From: Leptospira inadai serovar Lyme str. 10
GTDB taxonomy: Bacteria; Spirochaetota; Leptospiria; Leptospirales; Leptospiraceae
Assembly (NCBI RefSeq): GCF_000243675.2
Contig: NZ_AHMM02000017.1
Span: forward strand, 124,001 to 188,000
Length of the DNA: 64,000 bases
Direction: 5' to 3'
Below, one piece after another: positions 8,043 to 16,417 of the stretch (the stretch's first letter is position 1; each line of letters opens with the position of its first letter). The translations under genes were made by a program, and so were the position numbers. Below the pieces are notes generated by a model, which saw only the letters and a list, made by a program, of their open reading frames with translations, was not told where the DNA came from and did no database searches.

Positions 8043-8336
8043 TCAAGGCTCTTCGCCGGAGGCCTTTGAAAGAGGGATCTCCTCCTCGGGAGGCTCGGGA
8101 AGAGGCCACAAAAAAGGCAAATTTCCTTGGTCTCTGTCCGAATGGAGTGTCTTTTTGCGTAATTGTCGGCTTCCCGCACGCCTCGTCCCCCTTACGACTC
8201 TGAGTTTCTCCGCTTCTGCAAGAAGACCGTCCAACCGATTCTCTAAAAAGTATCGAAGCTCCTCCTGGAGATCGTGGTTAGACGTCCCGTCTGCAAGTTT
8301 CAATCCGTCTTTTTCCTGGTCTCGATCCATTTCCAT
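8043..8336 (-). CDS. Small charged protein with strong ribosome site
   Basis: A 97-residue protein read from the ATG at 8336. The sequence ACAGGAGGTCG directly upstream is a near-perfect Shine-Dalgarno at close spacing, which decides the start; longer in-frame openings upstream have no such support. The N-terminal half is strongly helical and charged (DLQEELRYFLENRLDGLLAE, possibly a coiled coil), the middle is basic and the end is Pro/Glu rich. It is divergent from the GHKL-HDOD gene starting at 8454, with 117 bases between the two starts that should hold both promoters. No family is recognised. Confidence 0.6.
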   Translation of the reverse strand: MEMDRDQEKDGLKLADGTSNHDLQEELRYFLENRLDGLLAEAEKLRVVRGTRRAGSRQLRKKTLHSDRDQGNLPFLWPLPEPPEEEIPLSKASGEEP

Positions 8337-8339
8337 TCG

Positions 8340-8346
8340 ACCTCCT
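8340..8346 (-). promoter_or_regulatory. Shine-Dalgarno AGGAGGT for the 8336 gene
   Basis: AGGAGGT on the minus strand ends three bases before the ATG at 8336. It is the strongest evidence that this small frame is translated. Confidence 0.7.
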
Positions 8347-8453
8347 GTAGAAAAAAGTATATCTTTTCTCCCGGACAAACGGTTCCGGATCGGATTCCGG
8401 CGATCGCATTTTTTTTCTTGCGAGTGCGGGGTTCCAACCTAAATTTGAGGCGA

Positions 8454-9935
8454 ATGTTGAACGTCTCAGAATATGCGGATTCGCTTTCCTCGGGGAAAGA
8501 AATTGATATCGAATATAGATTTATTTCCGATGAGGATCACCAGCAGATTTACTTGCTCCTATTACAAATTCTCGGGCATTTAGACCGCCTTTTTCTTACC
8601 GAGGTAGTCTCCACGATTCTGAAAGAGCTTCTGATGAATGCCAATAAGGCCAATGCAAAGAGAATCTTCTTTTTGTCGGAAGGTTTGAATATATCCGACG
8701 CCGCTCAATACCAACGTGGAATAAAACGATTTCAAGAGGAGATCATTCATAGATGGGACGAGCAGGAACCTGTCTTAAAAGGTTCTAATTTTTCGGTCCG
8801 TTTACGCGCTAAAATTCTGAATCAAAATCTGATTTTTCTGGTAGAAAACGATTGTCCCCTTCTCGCCCAGGAATCCGAGCGAATCAAAGCTCGACTGGAA
8901 TCCGCCAGCAAATTCAACGATTTATCGGAAGCCTTCCTTACCATGTCGGATAGCCAAGAAAGTGCCGGACTCGGAATCGTACTCATCCAGCTACTTTTAA
9001 AAAATTCCGGAATTGGAATGGATAAGTTCAAGATCGAATCCGACGGGAAAATCACTCGAGCGACTTTGGTGATCCCGAAACAGATCGTTCCATTGGAAGT
9101 CACGACTAAATTGAAAGATCGAATTTTCACCGAAGTCGAAGGGCTTCCTCCTCTACCCAATACACTCACGAAAATCATCAGTCTTTGCAATAATGCCGAT
9201 TCGGACTTGGGAGTGATCGCAAATGAAATAGAAAGGAATCCCGCTCTCGGTGCCGACCTTCTTAAACTTTCAAACTCTGCGGGCTTCGCCAGCCGAAACA
9301 AAGTGAATACGATCGTTCAAGCGGTCAAAGTCGTCGGACTGAAAAACGTCAGGAACCTTCTTTATGTTTCAGGCGTTCGAAAAATTATGGAAGGACGATA
9401 TACCAAGCTACAGGAGGTCTGGAATCATTCCAACCTGACTAGCTATTTAGCTCGACAAGTTTCTCAAAGAGCTGGACTCGTCAAGCTCGGCGATATCGCC
9501 GCCGCTGGAGCTTTGCTTCATGATCTAGGAAAGTTCGTCTTGCTGGCTCTCGATCCGAATCTATTCAGAAAACTGAGCGCCTTCCAAAAATACAGGGACT
9601 TAAATAATTCTACGATTTTTGAAGAAATCTCGATCGGAATCTCCCATCCCACGCTCGGAGGAATGCTAGCTCGAAAGTGGGATTTTCCGCCCGATCTCGT
9701 CAATATGATAGAGTTCCACCATCGCCCTTTCATGGCGTATGGAACGATTTACGCCGATCTAGTCGAAACAGTATATCTTGCAAATATGATGAGTGATTAT
9801 ACGGAACGGAAAGTCACATATTATGCCGTCGACTCTAATATCCTGCGTAAGTTCGAACTGGACGATAAACAGAAGTTCGAAGAGACTTGCGAAAGATTGA
9901 CTAAGGCTTACGAGATCGCGAATGAAGAAAACTGA
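8454..9935 (+). CDS. GHKL ATPase-like domain fused to HDOD domain
   Basis: A 493-residue cytoplasmic protein, started at the ATG at 8454; the frame stays open further upstream but would overlap the divergent small gene. The first part (about 40-210) looks like a GHKL/HATPase_c domain: an N-box at 57-67 (KELLMNANKAN), a G1-like VENDCPL at 130-136 and a glycine box SAGLGIVL at 170-177. Residues about 230-440 form an HDOD domain (LPPLPNTLTKI, then ALLHDLGKFVL and EFHHRPF). HDOD proteins act in bacterial signalling without proven phosphodiesterase activity. No histidine phospho-acceptor region is visible. It overlaps the next gene by 14 bases. Confidence 0.85.
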   Translation: MLNVSEYADSLSSGKEIDIEYRFISDEDHQQIYLLLLQILGHLDRLFLTEVVSTILKELLMNANKANAKRIFFLSEGLNISDAAQYQRGIKRFQEEIIHRWDEQEPVLKGSNFSVRLRAKILNQNLIFLVENDCPLLAQESERIKARLESASKFNDLSEAFLTMSDSQESAGLGIVLIQLLLKNSGIGMDKFKIESDGKITRATLVIPKQIVPLEVTTKLKDRIFTEVEGLPPLPNTLTKIISLCNNADSDLGVIANEIERNPALGADLLKLSNSAGFASRNKVNTIVQAVKVVGLKNVRNLLYVSGVRKIMEGRYTKLQEVWNHSNLTSYLARQVSQRAGLVKLGDIAAAGALLHDLGKFVLLALDPNLFRKLSAFQKYRDLNNSTIFEEISIGISHPTLGGMLARKWDFPPDLVNMIEFHHRPFMAYGTIYADLVETVYLANMMSDYTERKVTYYAVDSNILRKFELDDKQKFEETCERLTKAYEIANEEN

Positions 9936-10719
9936 GCAATCACTCTTAAATCTGAAAGGAATCCGTTTCTTTCGCTCCGGAACGCCGATTTTAGAGGAAA
10001 TCGATCTTCGAATCAACCCAAACGAACATTGGGTTTTGCTAGGTAGAAACGGTGCAGGGAAGACGACCCTTGTCAATTTGATTTATGGAACGGATTGGCC
10101 GACGGCCGGGCGGATCGAATTGTTCGGGGAAGCGTTCGGAGAAGTTCCCATTCAAGAACTGAGGAACAAAATCGGAATCTTAGATTCGTCCCAGCAAGAA
10201 AGCGCTTTGCAAAGAAGTCTAACCGTGTTCGACGTACTTCTTACCGGTTTCTTCCACACGATCGGATATTATCGAGACCCGGACGCCTGGGAAGAAAAGG
10301 AAGCGGATCGTATTTTAGAAGAGAACGGAATGGGCGCAAAACGCAAACAGTTATTTCGAACCCTTTCCTCGGGAGAGAAGAAGAAAGTCTTATTTTTGAG
10401 AGCGATGTCGACATCGCCGGATTTCGTTATACTAGACGAACCTTGCTCCGGATTGGATTTAACGGCCAGAGAGGAATTCATCGATTTTTTGGACGGTTAT
10501 AAGAAGAATCGAAATTTTACTTCGATTTACATAACGCATCGATTGGATGAAATTCCGCCGTTTTACGAGCACGCCGCACTTTTAAAATCCGGAAAAATTT
10601 TATATTCCGGTACGATAGGCGAAGCCTTTACCTCGGAAAGATTAACGAAACTCTACGACCGCAAGGTTCTAGCGGAAAATCGAAACGGAACCTGGGTTGC
10701 CATTGCCGATCGATCTTAA
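9922..10719 (+). CDS. ABC transporter ATP-binding protein
   Basis: A 265-residue ATPase subunit. Walker A is GRNGAGKTT at 41-49, the signature is LSSGEKKKVLFLRA, Walker B is FVILDEPCSGLD, and the H-loop histidine is in YITHR. The overall wording is closest to the ModF/iron-siderophore type of stand-alone ATPases, but no permease or binding protein lies nearby, so the substrate cannot be given. The start overlaps the end of the GHKL-HDOD gene by 14 bases, implying co-transcription. It converges on topA with an 11-base gap and no obvious terminator. Confidence 0.9.
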   Translation: MKKTEQSLLNLKGIRFFRSGTPILEEIDLRINPNEHWVLLGRNGAGKTTLVNLIYGTDWPTAGRIELFGEAFGEVPIQELRNKIGILDSSQQESALQRSLTVFDVLLTGFFHTIGYYRDPDAWEEKEADRILEENGMGAKRKQLFRTLSSGEKKKVLFLRAMSTSPDFVILDEPCSGLDLTAREEFIDFLDGYKKNRNFTSIYITHRLDEIPPFYEHAALLKSGKILYSGTIGEAFTSERLTKLYDRKVLAENRNGTWVAIADRS

Positions 10720-10730
10720 AGAGAATTTAC

Positions 10731-12575
10731 TCATAAATATTCCGCATAATCGCAGTCCGGAAACCGCGAGCAAAGGAAGTATTCCTTTTTTTTGGAGGAT
10801 CTCTTCCGAATTCTCTGACCTTTCCCGCATACCGGGCAAATGCCGTATCCGAGGACGGTCTTGGATGTTTTTTTCCATTCCGAGGAAACCGATTTTATGT
10901 CGGCGCCCTTTAGGACCGTCGCCAATTTCGAGTAAAAGTCGGTCAGTAACTGAGTTCGAGAAACCGAACCCTCCGCGATATGATCCAATTTCATTTCCAT
11001 GTCGGCCGTAAATCCGTCTCGAAACAAATCCGGAAACGCTTTTTGCAGGAATGAATTCACTTTTTCTCCGAGATTGGTGGCTAAAATCCCGATCTTATCC
11101 CGGATAGCGTAGTTTCGTTTATAAAGAGTTTCTAATATACTGGCATACGTGGACGGCCGGCCTATCCCTTCCTTTTCCATTTTCGCAACCAGCGTGGCTT
11201 CGGTATATCGCGGAGGAGGTTCGGTAGTTTTCTTTTGCATTTCCCATTTTGTAGGAGATAGTATTTCTCCGACCTTCCAGGGAGGTCGACTTTCCTGAGT
11301 GGCTCCGTAAACGATTCTGTATCCTGGAAATTCCGTCCTCTTCGTTTCTCCGATCCAGACTTCGGAACCCGCTTCCGCCTGGAACCGGATTCGAATCCAA
11401 TTTTCCGGTTTCATTTGAGAGGCGAGAGACCGTTTCCAGATCAATTCATATAATTTCTTTGCATCCTTATTCAAAGAACGTTCGGAAAGATGCTGAATGT
11501 CTTTCGGAGTCAAGGAAGGATCGACGGGACGTATGGCCTCATGAGCATCCTGAGTCTTTCCCTTTGCCTTTCTTTCCCTATGAGAAACGTCTTCCGAGGA
11601 TACGAATTCCGCGCCAAAGGATAAAATGGCCTCCTCCTTGAGTGCGAATCGGGCTTGCGAGGAAATCCGAACCGAATCGGTTCTCATATACGTAATCAGA
11701 CCTTGGCGTTTTCCGTTTCCAAGATCCACCCCTTCGTATAGAGACTGGGCCAATTTCAAGGTCTTGGACGCCGGAAATTTAAAAAAACGGAATGCTTCTT
11801 GTTGAAGACTAGCGGTAGTAAAAGGCGCAGGTGGGGGAGTTTTTCCTTTTTTTTCGGAACGATCGATCACTCGCAATTCCGCATTTTGATCCAAAAGATT
11901 CCGTAAAGCCGTTTTGCCTTCCTCTTCGGTTTCGAAGGCCCCGTCCTTCCGACGAAATAAAATAAAATCCTCTTTCTCCGGCGAAAAATGAACTTTTGCA
12001 ATCACCTCCCAAGAATCTTCCGGAATAAAATCCCTGATCGCAGCCTCTCGCTCACAAATCCATTTCAAGGCTACGGATTGAACCCTACCCGCAGACAATC
12101 CCGAAGAAATTGCCTTCCATAAAAAAGGGCTGATTTTGTATCCGATCAGTCTGTCCAGGATCCTTCGAGTGACCTGCGATTCTACCAGCCGAGAATCGAT
12201 CTCGATCGGATGTGATACCGCTTCTAAAACCGCAGTTTTACTGATCTCCCGGAATTTAACTCTTTTCACCGATCCACGCTTGCCGATTCTTTCCGATAAG
12301 ACGGAACCGATAAATTCCCCCTCTCGATCCGGATCGGTAGCTATGAAAATACGATCGGCAACTTTCGCCGCTTTCAAGATCTGAGCCAAAACTTTTTTCT
12401 TGCCGGGTAAGAGCTCATATTCGGGTAAAAAATCATGAACGATATCCACGCCCAGTCGATCCGAAGGTAGATCCACAAGATGGCCGAAAGTCGCTAGAAT
12501 TTGAAAATCGCCGCCTAAGTAAGAAGACAGGGTCCGAACTTTCGTAGGAGATTCGACAAGTAAAAGTTGAGGCAT
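10731..12575 (-). CDS. topA: DNA topoisomerase I
   Basis: A 614-residue type IA topoisomerase that relaxes negative supercoils. The TOPRIM domain shows E8 in LLLVESPTK and the metal motif DPDREGE at 81-87; SAGRVQSVAL lies at 161-170; the active-site tyrosine is Y296 in YMRTDSVR. The C-terminus has a single Cys4 zinc motif (CPVCG ... FLCSRFPDC), fewer than the three to four of longer enzymes such as that of Escherichia coli, so this is a short form. ATG start at 12575. The gap to the upstream oxygenase-like gene is 40 bases. Confidence 0.97.
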   Translation of the reverse strand: MPQLLLVESPTKVRTLSSYLGGDFQILATFGHLVDLPSDRLGVDIVHDFLPEYELLPGKKKVLAQILKAAKVADRIFIATDPDREGEFIGSVLSERIGKRGSVKRVKFREISKTAVLEAVSHPIEIDSRLVESQVTRRILDRLIGYKISPFLWKAISSGLSAGRVQSVALKWICEREAAIRDFIPEDSWEVIAKVHFSPEKEDFILFRRKDGAFETEEEGKTALRNLLDQNAELRVIDRSEKKGKTPPPAPFTTASLQQEAFRFFKFPASKTLKLAQSLYEGVDLGNGKRQGLITYMRTDSVRISSQARFALKEEAILSFGAEFVSSEDVSHRERKAKGKTQDAHEAIRPVDPSLTPKDIQHLSERSLNKDAKKLYELIWKRSLASQMKPENWIRIRFQAEAGSEVWIGETKRTEFPGYRIVYGATQESRPPWKVGEILSPTKWEMQKKTTEPPPRYTEATLVAKMEKEGIGRPSTYASILETLYKRNYAIRDKIGILATNLGEKVNSFLQKAFPDLFRDGFTADMEMKLDHIAEGSVSRTQLLTDFYSKLATVLKGADIKSVSSEWKKTSKTVLGYGICPVCGKGQRIRKRSSKKKEYFLCSRFPDCDYAEYL

Positions 12576-12615
12576 CGTAAGACGGGTAGCCGAGCAGACA
12601 ACCCGCCTGTATTTT

Positions 12616-13464
12616 TTAAAAAGGTCCTAGGCTTTCAATCAAATATCCGTCCGGATAGGTAGGGTTCTTTCTTTTCGTTACGAAGAACGGTTTCCGACGC
12701 GGCGGCCAAAAATATCTGAGGATAAAAGCCCTCAGTTTAAAAACCGCAATCGTTACCCATTGTATCAGAAAATTAGGATTCGGAAATCCCATAGTGGATC
12801 TCAAAGGGGCATCCATTAAGGAAAATAGAACTTGAGAGACGAAAAAAGAAAGTCCCGGAATTTTAGGCAATCTTCCTAGCGCAATCCGTAGAGTCGCCGC
12901 TCCCAATCTTATTCCTTCCGGCGTCTGTTTAAAGTTCTTGGATTCGAAAGTCCGATTAAAATTCTCCATCTGTTCATATGTCTTCGGTAAATCTTTGATA
13001 TTCATCAATTCACCGATTCGTCTCCACAAATAGAAATTGGCTAGTTTTTCCCGTTGCGAACTTTTTCTCCAACCGAATCTGGCATTCCAGCGAGACGGTT
13101 CAAAAATAAAAGTGGTGAGGGTATAGAGGAAGTCTTCGTTCTTAATCTTATATTGTTTGTGAATTTGATTCAAGCGGCGAATCGCTCTTCGACCGTTTTC
13201 GCTATCCAATCCGTTTTCCAAAAATTCCCCTAGGATAAGTGTGGTATCGTCGTATCTTTTTTGACCGAAATTTTCGAACTGTTTGGTTTCATCTAGGATT
13301 TTCGCGATGGAAGGAATCGCGTACGTGCGGAAAAACGCCAACGCTAAAGAAATTTCCACATCCTGCGGGAAATCGTAGCTGCCGGAAAGAAATGCGATTC
13401 GATGAGCATCTTTCTCCGGATCCAGCCTTTCAATTTCTCGTAAAATTCGTAATCGATCAAACAT
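12616..13464 (-). CDS. MpaB-like oxygenase family protein (DUF2236)
   Basis: A 282-residue protein resembling the DUF2236 / MpaB-rubber oxygenase family: an N-terminal region with RRLNQIHKQYKIKNEDFLYTL (family histidine), then FIFEPSRWNARFGW, FYLWRRIGELMNIKDLP and YEQMENFNRTFE, which follow the usual helical order. The histidine after NQI fits the proposed haem or metal ligand region. The C-terminal third includes a hydrophobic, possibly membrane-associated stretch. The ATG at 13464 is preceded by an AGGA-type site. No pathway partner is adjacent. Family assignment is by pattern only and is moderate. Confidence 0.6.
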   Translation of the reverse strand: MFDRLRILREIERLDPEKDAHRIAFLSGSYDFPQDVEISLALAFFRTYAIPSIAKILDETKQFENFGQKRYDDTTLILGEFLENGLDSENGRRAIRRLNQIHKQYKIKNEDFLYTLTTFIFEPSRWNARFGWRKSSQREKLANFYLWRRIGELMNIKDLPKTYEQMENFNRTFESKNFKQTPEGIRLGAATLRIALGRLPKIPGLSFFVSQVLFSLMDAPLRSTMGFPNPNFLIQWVTIAVFKLRAFILRYFWPPRRKPFFVTKRKNPTYPDGYLIESLGPF

Positions 13465-13618
13465 ATAGATTCCTGTCTCTCCTTATTATTGTGAGAAATC
13501 ATTTACAAAAAGCTAATCCTAAATGGAACGCTGATTGCACAAGACTTTTTCTAAAATATGCGAGAGGTTGGATAACAAACCACAACCTTGCCGAGGACCG
13601 ATTAGTTTTATATAAAAC

Positions 13619-13740
13619 AGAGGACTGAAGGCAGAGGACAGACGCGTTCGCTTTCAGAGGACAGAGGTCAGAAGACAGATGCATTCGCTTTGCTCACGCT
13701 AGACAGAAGCTGCTCGATGTTGGAAAAGTTACGGAGGACT
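13619..13740. repeat. Composite repeat, copy 2, left heptad block and core
   Basis: Degenerate 7-base units (AGAGGAC, AGAGGTC, AGAAGAC) lead into a conserved core (13669-13722) ending GACAGAAGCTGCTCGATGTT, followed by GGAAAAGTTACGGAGGAC. The order matches copy 1 at 4854-4938. The 54-base segment at 13669-13722 recurs at 13921-13974 with one difference. Confidence 0.8.
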
Positions 13741-13796
13741 GAGCCGCACTTTTTTGGAAAGGCAGCGGTACTATCGTACTAGTGTGGGTTATTCGG

Positions 13797-13836
13797 CGAG
13801 CCCCCACCCTGATTTCGGGTGGCGGAGGAGGGCTCG
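13797..13836. repeat. Nested inverted repeat inside composite repeat copy 2
   Basis: CGAGCCC (13797-13803) pairs with GGGCTCG (13830-13836), and inside it CCACCC (13804-13809) pairs with GGGTGG (13817-13822), leaving a 7-base asymmetric bulge. There is no T tract after it, so it is not a standard terminator. A GGGAGCTCCC palindrome follows at 13908-13917. Confidence 0.6.
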
Positions 13837-13920
13837 TGGGAGAGGGTGCTTGGCTCTATATCATAAATCTCTGGATTCGCCAAGCTTTTTTTAAATAAGC
13901 TTTTTGTGGGAGCTCCCGCG

Positions 13921-13981
13921 CAGAAGACAGATGCGTTCGCTTTGCTCACGCTAGACAGAAGCTGCTCGATGTTGTGAAGGT
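13921..13981. repeat. Composite repeat, copy 2, second core unit
   Basis: Repeats the 54 bases of 13669-13722 in direct orientation with one substitution (13934), then GAAGGTTATAGAAG in place of GGAAAAGTTACGGAGG. The spacer between the two cores holds the nested inverted repeat. Confidence 0.85.
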
Positions 13982-14056
13982 TATAGAAGTAGAGGAGATA
14001 TCTACTGTAATGTAGGAATCTTTCCATAGAGCATGGAAACTCGGCTCATCAATGTT

Positions 14057-14087
14057 CTGTCCTCTGTCCTCTGTCCTCTGTCCTCTG
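14057..14087. repeat. Tandem CTGTCCT array, right end of composite repeat copy 2
   Basis: Four exact copies of CTGTCCT plus CTG. Read on the other strand this is AGGACAG, the same 7-base unit as at the left end of both repeat copies, so the element ends in inverted heptad blocks. The 720-base gap between the oxygenase-like gene and cysK is almost entirely repeat material. Confidence 0.85.
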
Positions 14088-14101
14088 CAATCCAAGACCA
14101 T

Positions 14102-14127
14102 AAAAAAAACCCGGCTTTGCCGGGATT
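14102..14127 (-). terminator. Rho-independent terminator of cysK
   Basis: On the minus strand a CCCGGC stem, AAA loop and GCCGGG stem are followed by eight T residues, about 60 bases past the cysK stop at 14185. Confidence 0.9.
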
Positions 14128-14184
14128 TCGTAGGGCTTTTTTAGGGCGAATCACCTTCGACTTCACTGTCGCGGTAAACTTAGT

Positions 14185-15114
14185 TCAACCGTTAGAAGGA
14201 ACCGGAAACAAACCTTCAATCGAAAGATATCTCTCTCCGGTATCGTAATTGAACGTTAATATCGTTGCACCTTCCGGAATATCAGGCAGTTTTTTAGCGA
14301 CTGCGGCTAAAGAAGCGCCCGAAGAAACTCCCAAGAAAATTCCCTCTTCACGCGCGGCCCGCAGTGCATACGCGAAGGCCTCATCTTTAGTCACTTGAAT
14401 GACTCCGTCCAACAGATCCACATGTAGGTTTTTAGGAATAAAACCGGCACCGATTCCTTGGATCGGATGGGGTCCCGGTTTTCCTCCCGAAATAACCGGA
14501 GAAGCCTCCGGCTCCACTGCATAGACTTTCGTTTTCGGAAATTTCTCTTTTAGAACTTTCGCAACTCCGGTGATATGACCGCCCGTTCCGACTCCGGTGA
14601 TCAATACATCTACCCCGTTCGGGAAATCTTTTACGATTTCAGCGGCCGTTGTCTCTATATGAACTTGGATATTTGCTTCGTTTTCGAACTGCTGAGGCAT
14701 CCAAGAATTATGATTTTCTGATACAAGTTGCTTCGCACGCTCGATCGCACCAGGCATTCCTTTTTCTCTAGGAGTAAGATCGAATTCGGCTCCATAGGCT
14801 GCCATGATTCTTCGTCTTTCGACGCTCATCGATTCGGGCATGACGAGAATTAATCGATATCCTTTTACGGCAGCAACCAGCGCCAATCCGATTCCCGTGT
14901 TTCCGGAAGTAGGTTCTATAATCACGGTATTTTTCGTTAATTTTCCGCTCTTCTCCGCATCTTCGATCATAGAAAGAGCGATACGATCTTTGATAGAACC
15001 GCCGGGGTTAGATCGCTCAAGTTTAGCGTAAACAGTGTGCTTGGAATCGAAGAGACGATTAATCTTCACATGAGGAGTATTTCCTATAGTCTCTAAGATA
15101 TTATTTGCTTTCAT
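14185..15114 (-). CDS. cysK: Cysteine synthase (O-acetylserine sulfhydrylase)
   Basis: A 309-residue fold-type II PLP enzyme that makes cysteine from O-acetylserine and sulfide. The PLP lysine is K42 in GGSIKDR, the substrate loop is TSGNTG at 69-74, the phosphate-binding loop is GTGGHITG, and the C-terminal SSGAS motif is present. Length matches CysK rather than cystathionine beta-synthase. It stands alone, with its own terminator and a 25-base palindrome upstream that may be an operator. CysM or a related O-phosphoserine enzyme cannot be fully excluded from sequence alone. Confidence 0.93.
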   Translation of the reverse strand: MKANNILETIGNTPHVKINRLFDSKHTVYAKLERSNPGGSIKDRIALSMIEDAEKSGKLTKNTVIIEPTSGNTGIGLALVAAVKGYRLILVMPESMSVERRRIMAAYGAEFDLTPREKGMPGAIERAKQLVSENHNSWMPQQFENEANIQVHIETTAAEIVKDFPNGVDVLITGVGTGGHITGVAKVLKEKFPKTKVYAVEPEASPVISGGKPGPHPIQGIGAGFIPKNLHVDLLDGVIQVTKDEAFAYALRAAREEGIFLGVSSGASLAAVAKKLPDIPEGATILTFNYDTGERYLSIEGLFPVPSNG

Positions 15115-15158
15115 TGATTGTTCCTACCTTTTCAATATTGATTCCGGTCAATTGCTAC

Positions 15159-15183
15159 TATATTGGAAACAGTTTTCAATATA
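15159..15183. promoter_or_regulatory. 25-base palindrome upstream of cysK, candidate operator
   Basis: Arms TATATTGGAAAC and GTTTTCAATATA around a central A, with one mismatch. The half-site TTTTCAATAT recurs at 15129-15138, nearer to the cysK start at 15114. Position and symmetry fit a dimeric repressor, for example of the Rrf2/CymR type that controls cysteine genes elsewhere, but the regulator is not in this window. The rest of the 15115-15343 gap shows only AT-rich sequence. Confidence 0.6.
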
Positions 15184-15343
15184 TCAAATATTTCAATAAA
15201 AAAAAGGGCTTGCAGGGCCATTTTTCGTCTCTCTCCCGAACTCTTTTAAAATAAACTTCCATTCTACGTTTCTAGGAAATCGGATTTGGGAGATAAGATT
15301 CCGGAAAATTCACAATCATTCCACCGCAATAAGGACTCAAAGA

Positions 15344-16417
15344 TTAAACGGTCTTAAGCACGATTCCCGCTAAAAATGCCTCCACCTCCGGTCCCCATTC
15401 TAATTTTAAACCCTTGAAAACGGCGTACAAAGTGGAAATATGAACGTTAGAATCTCCAGGTGTTGCCGCGTATCCGCGTACCTCCCTCCCTCCAACTTCC
15501 AATGATGCTAGAGGAAAAACCGCGTGAGAAAAGATTCTACCGTACAATCCCCGGTCCCGCCCCGATGAAAAAATCGAGTTCGTCGATATCAGGTCCGTTA
15601 CGGAAAGAAACGGATCGGTCTGAATTTTATCGATCACTTCCTCCAGTTTCACTTCCCGCTTCAACCTGAGTCGGAACCGAATCAAATGCATGTACGGTGA
15701 GTTAATCGTAATGGAGGAAGAGCTCAACTTGATCTTAAAACCGAGAGTAGCATAGACTTCGTTGAGGAGTCTCCCATGGTGGGTTCCGGTTTCCGATTCC
15801 GGTAAGACTAATAGAGGTCCGGTCACGTGGGGATCGTTTTTAGCCATATCCGCATCCCTCCGAATCACGAAGAAATCGGCGTCTTCCAAAACGGACGGAA
15901 GTTCGTCCGCATCTTTCTCATAAAACGGACGAAGTATTCCGGCTAACGTGTGAGTATTGCAAGTAGAAACGTGTACGAATCTAGGGATCTCCTTTTCAAG
16001 AATCACCGCATTTTCCGGATAAAGAAACTGCGGGCCGAATTTATGTTCGCTTCCTTGTGCAATGAATAATCGAATCCCATCGTACAAAGCGGATTCATAT
16101 TCCGGAATTCTCTTCTCCGCTATCCCAGGGGGAGAAGAGTCGCATAGAACATAAGAATTTCGAAGCGCTTCCTGTTTTTGTATCCATTGCGGAAAAAAAT
16201 CCCGAACATGATTTTCCCCGTCGTCGACTAACTCAGCTCCTTTTTCTAAAAGAGAAAGAATTTGAGGAATCTCCGCCTTCCGAAGCTGATAGGGTTCTAC
16301 AAAAACCCGAAACCTTCCGAACTTTGCCTTTATCAATAATAAAATCGAGGCCAGTGGCCAACCGATTACGCCGGTCCCGCGTAGATAGACTCCTGGACTT
16401 CCGTGGGAGTCAGTCAT
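15344..16417 (-). CDS. Type II (archaeal-like) glyceraldehyde-3-phosphate dehydrogenase homologue
   Basis: A 357-residue protein that follows the archaeal type II GAPDH pattern through its length: a nucleotide loop GTGVIG (14-19), [17 protein letters not shown] (92-108, like VDATPGGIG-KNKPLYE), [10 protein letters not shown], the nucleophile loop STCNTHTL with C153 (like SCNTTGL), IRRDAD at 186-190, and [10 protein letters not shown] (212-221, like SHHGPDVKTV). The TTG of the CNTTG motif is changed to THT and the N-terminal half is unusually diverged, so the substrate may differ. It overlaps the gamma-carbonic anhydrase gene by 8 bases. The ordinary type I enzyme is encoded at 19502. Homology is by motif reading; activity is not claimed. 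Confidence 0.7.
   Translation of the reverse strand: MTDSHGSPGVYLRGTGVIGWPLASILLLIKAKFGRFRVFVEPYQLRKAEIPQILSLLEKGAELVDDGENHVRDFFPQWIQKQEALRNSYVLCDSSPPGIAEKRIPEYESALYDGIRLFIAQGSEHKFGPQFLYPENAVILEKEIPRFVHVSTCNTHTLAGILRPFYEKDADELPSVLEDADFFVIRRDADMAKNDPHVTGPLLVLPESETGTHHGRLLNEVYATLGFKIKLSSSSITINSPYMHLIRFRLRLKREVKLEEVIDKIQTDPFLSVTDLISTNSIFSSGRDRGLYGRIFSHAVFPLASLEVGGREVRGYAATPGDSNVHISTLYAVFKGLKLEWGPEVEAFLAGIVLKTV

Noticed and set aside
8274..8453. 60-codon extension of the GHKL-HDOD gene
   Set aside because: It runs through the coding region and ribosome site of the divergent small gene and reads as a random Ser/Phe-rich sequence.
12576..12615. Hairpin-like GCGGGT...ACCCG between topA and the oxygenase-like gene
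   Set aside because: The stem is short with a long loop and the T tract is on the wrong side, so no terminator is claimed.
13619..14088. CRISPR array
   Set aside because: The repeats are 7 bases or irregular composite units without regular unique spacers, and there are no cas genes.
13779..14248. Short open frames between the oxygenase-like gene and cysK
   Set aside because: They translate repeat modules and hairpins and overlap the cysK terminator.
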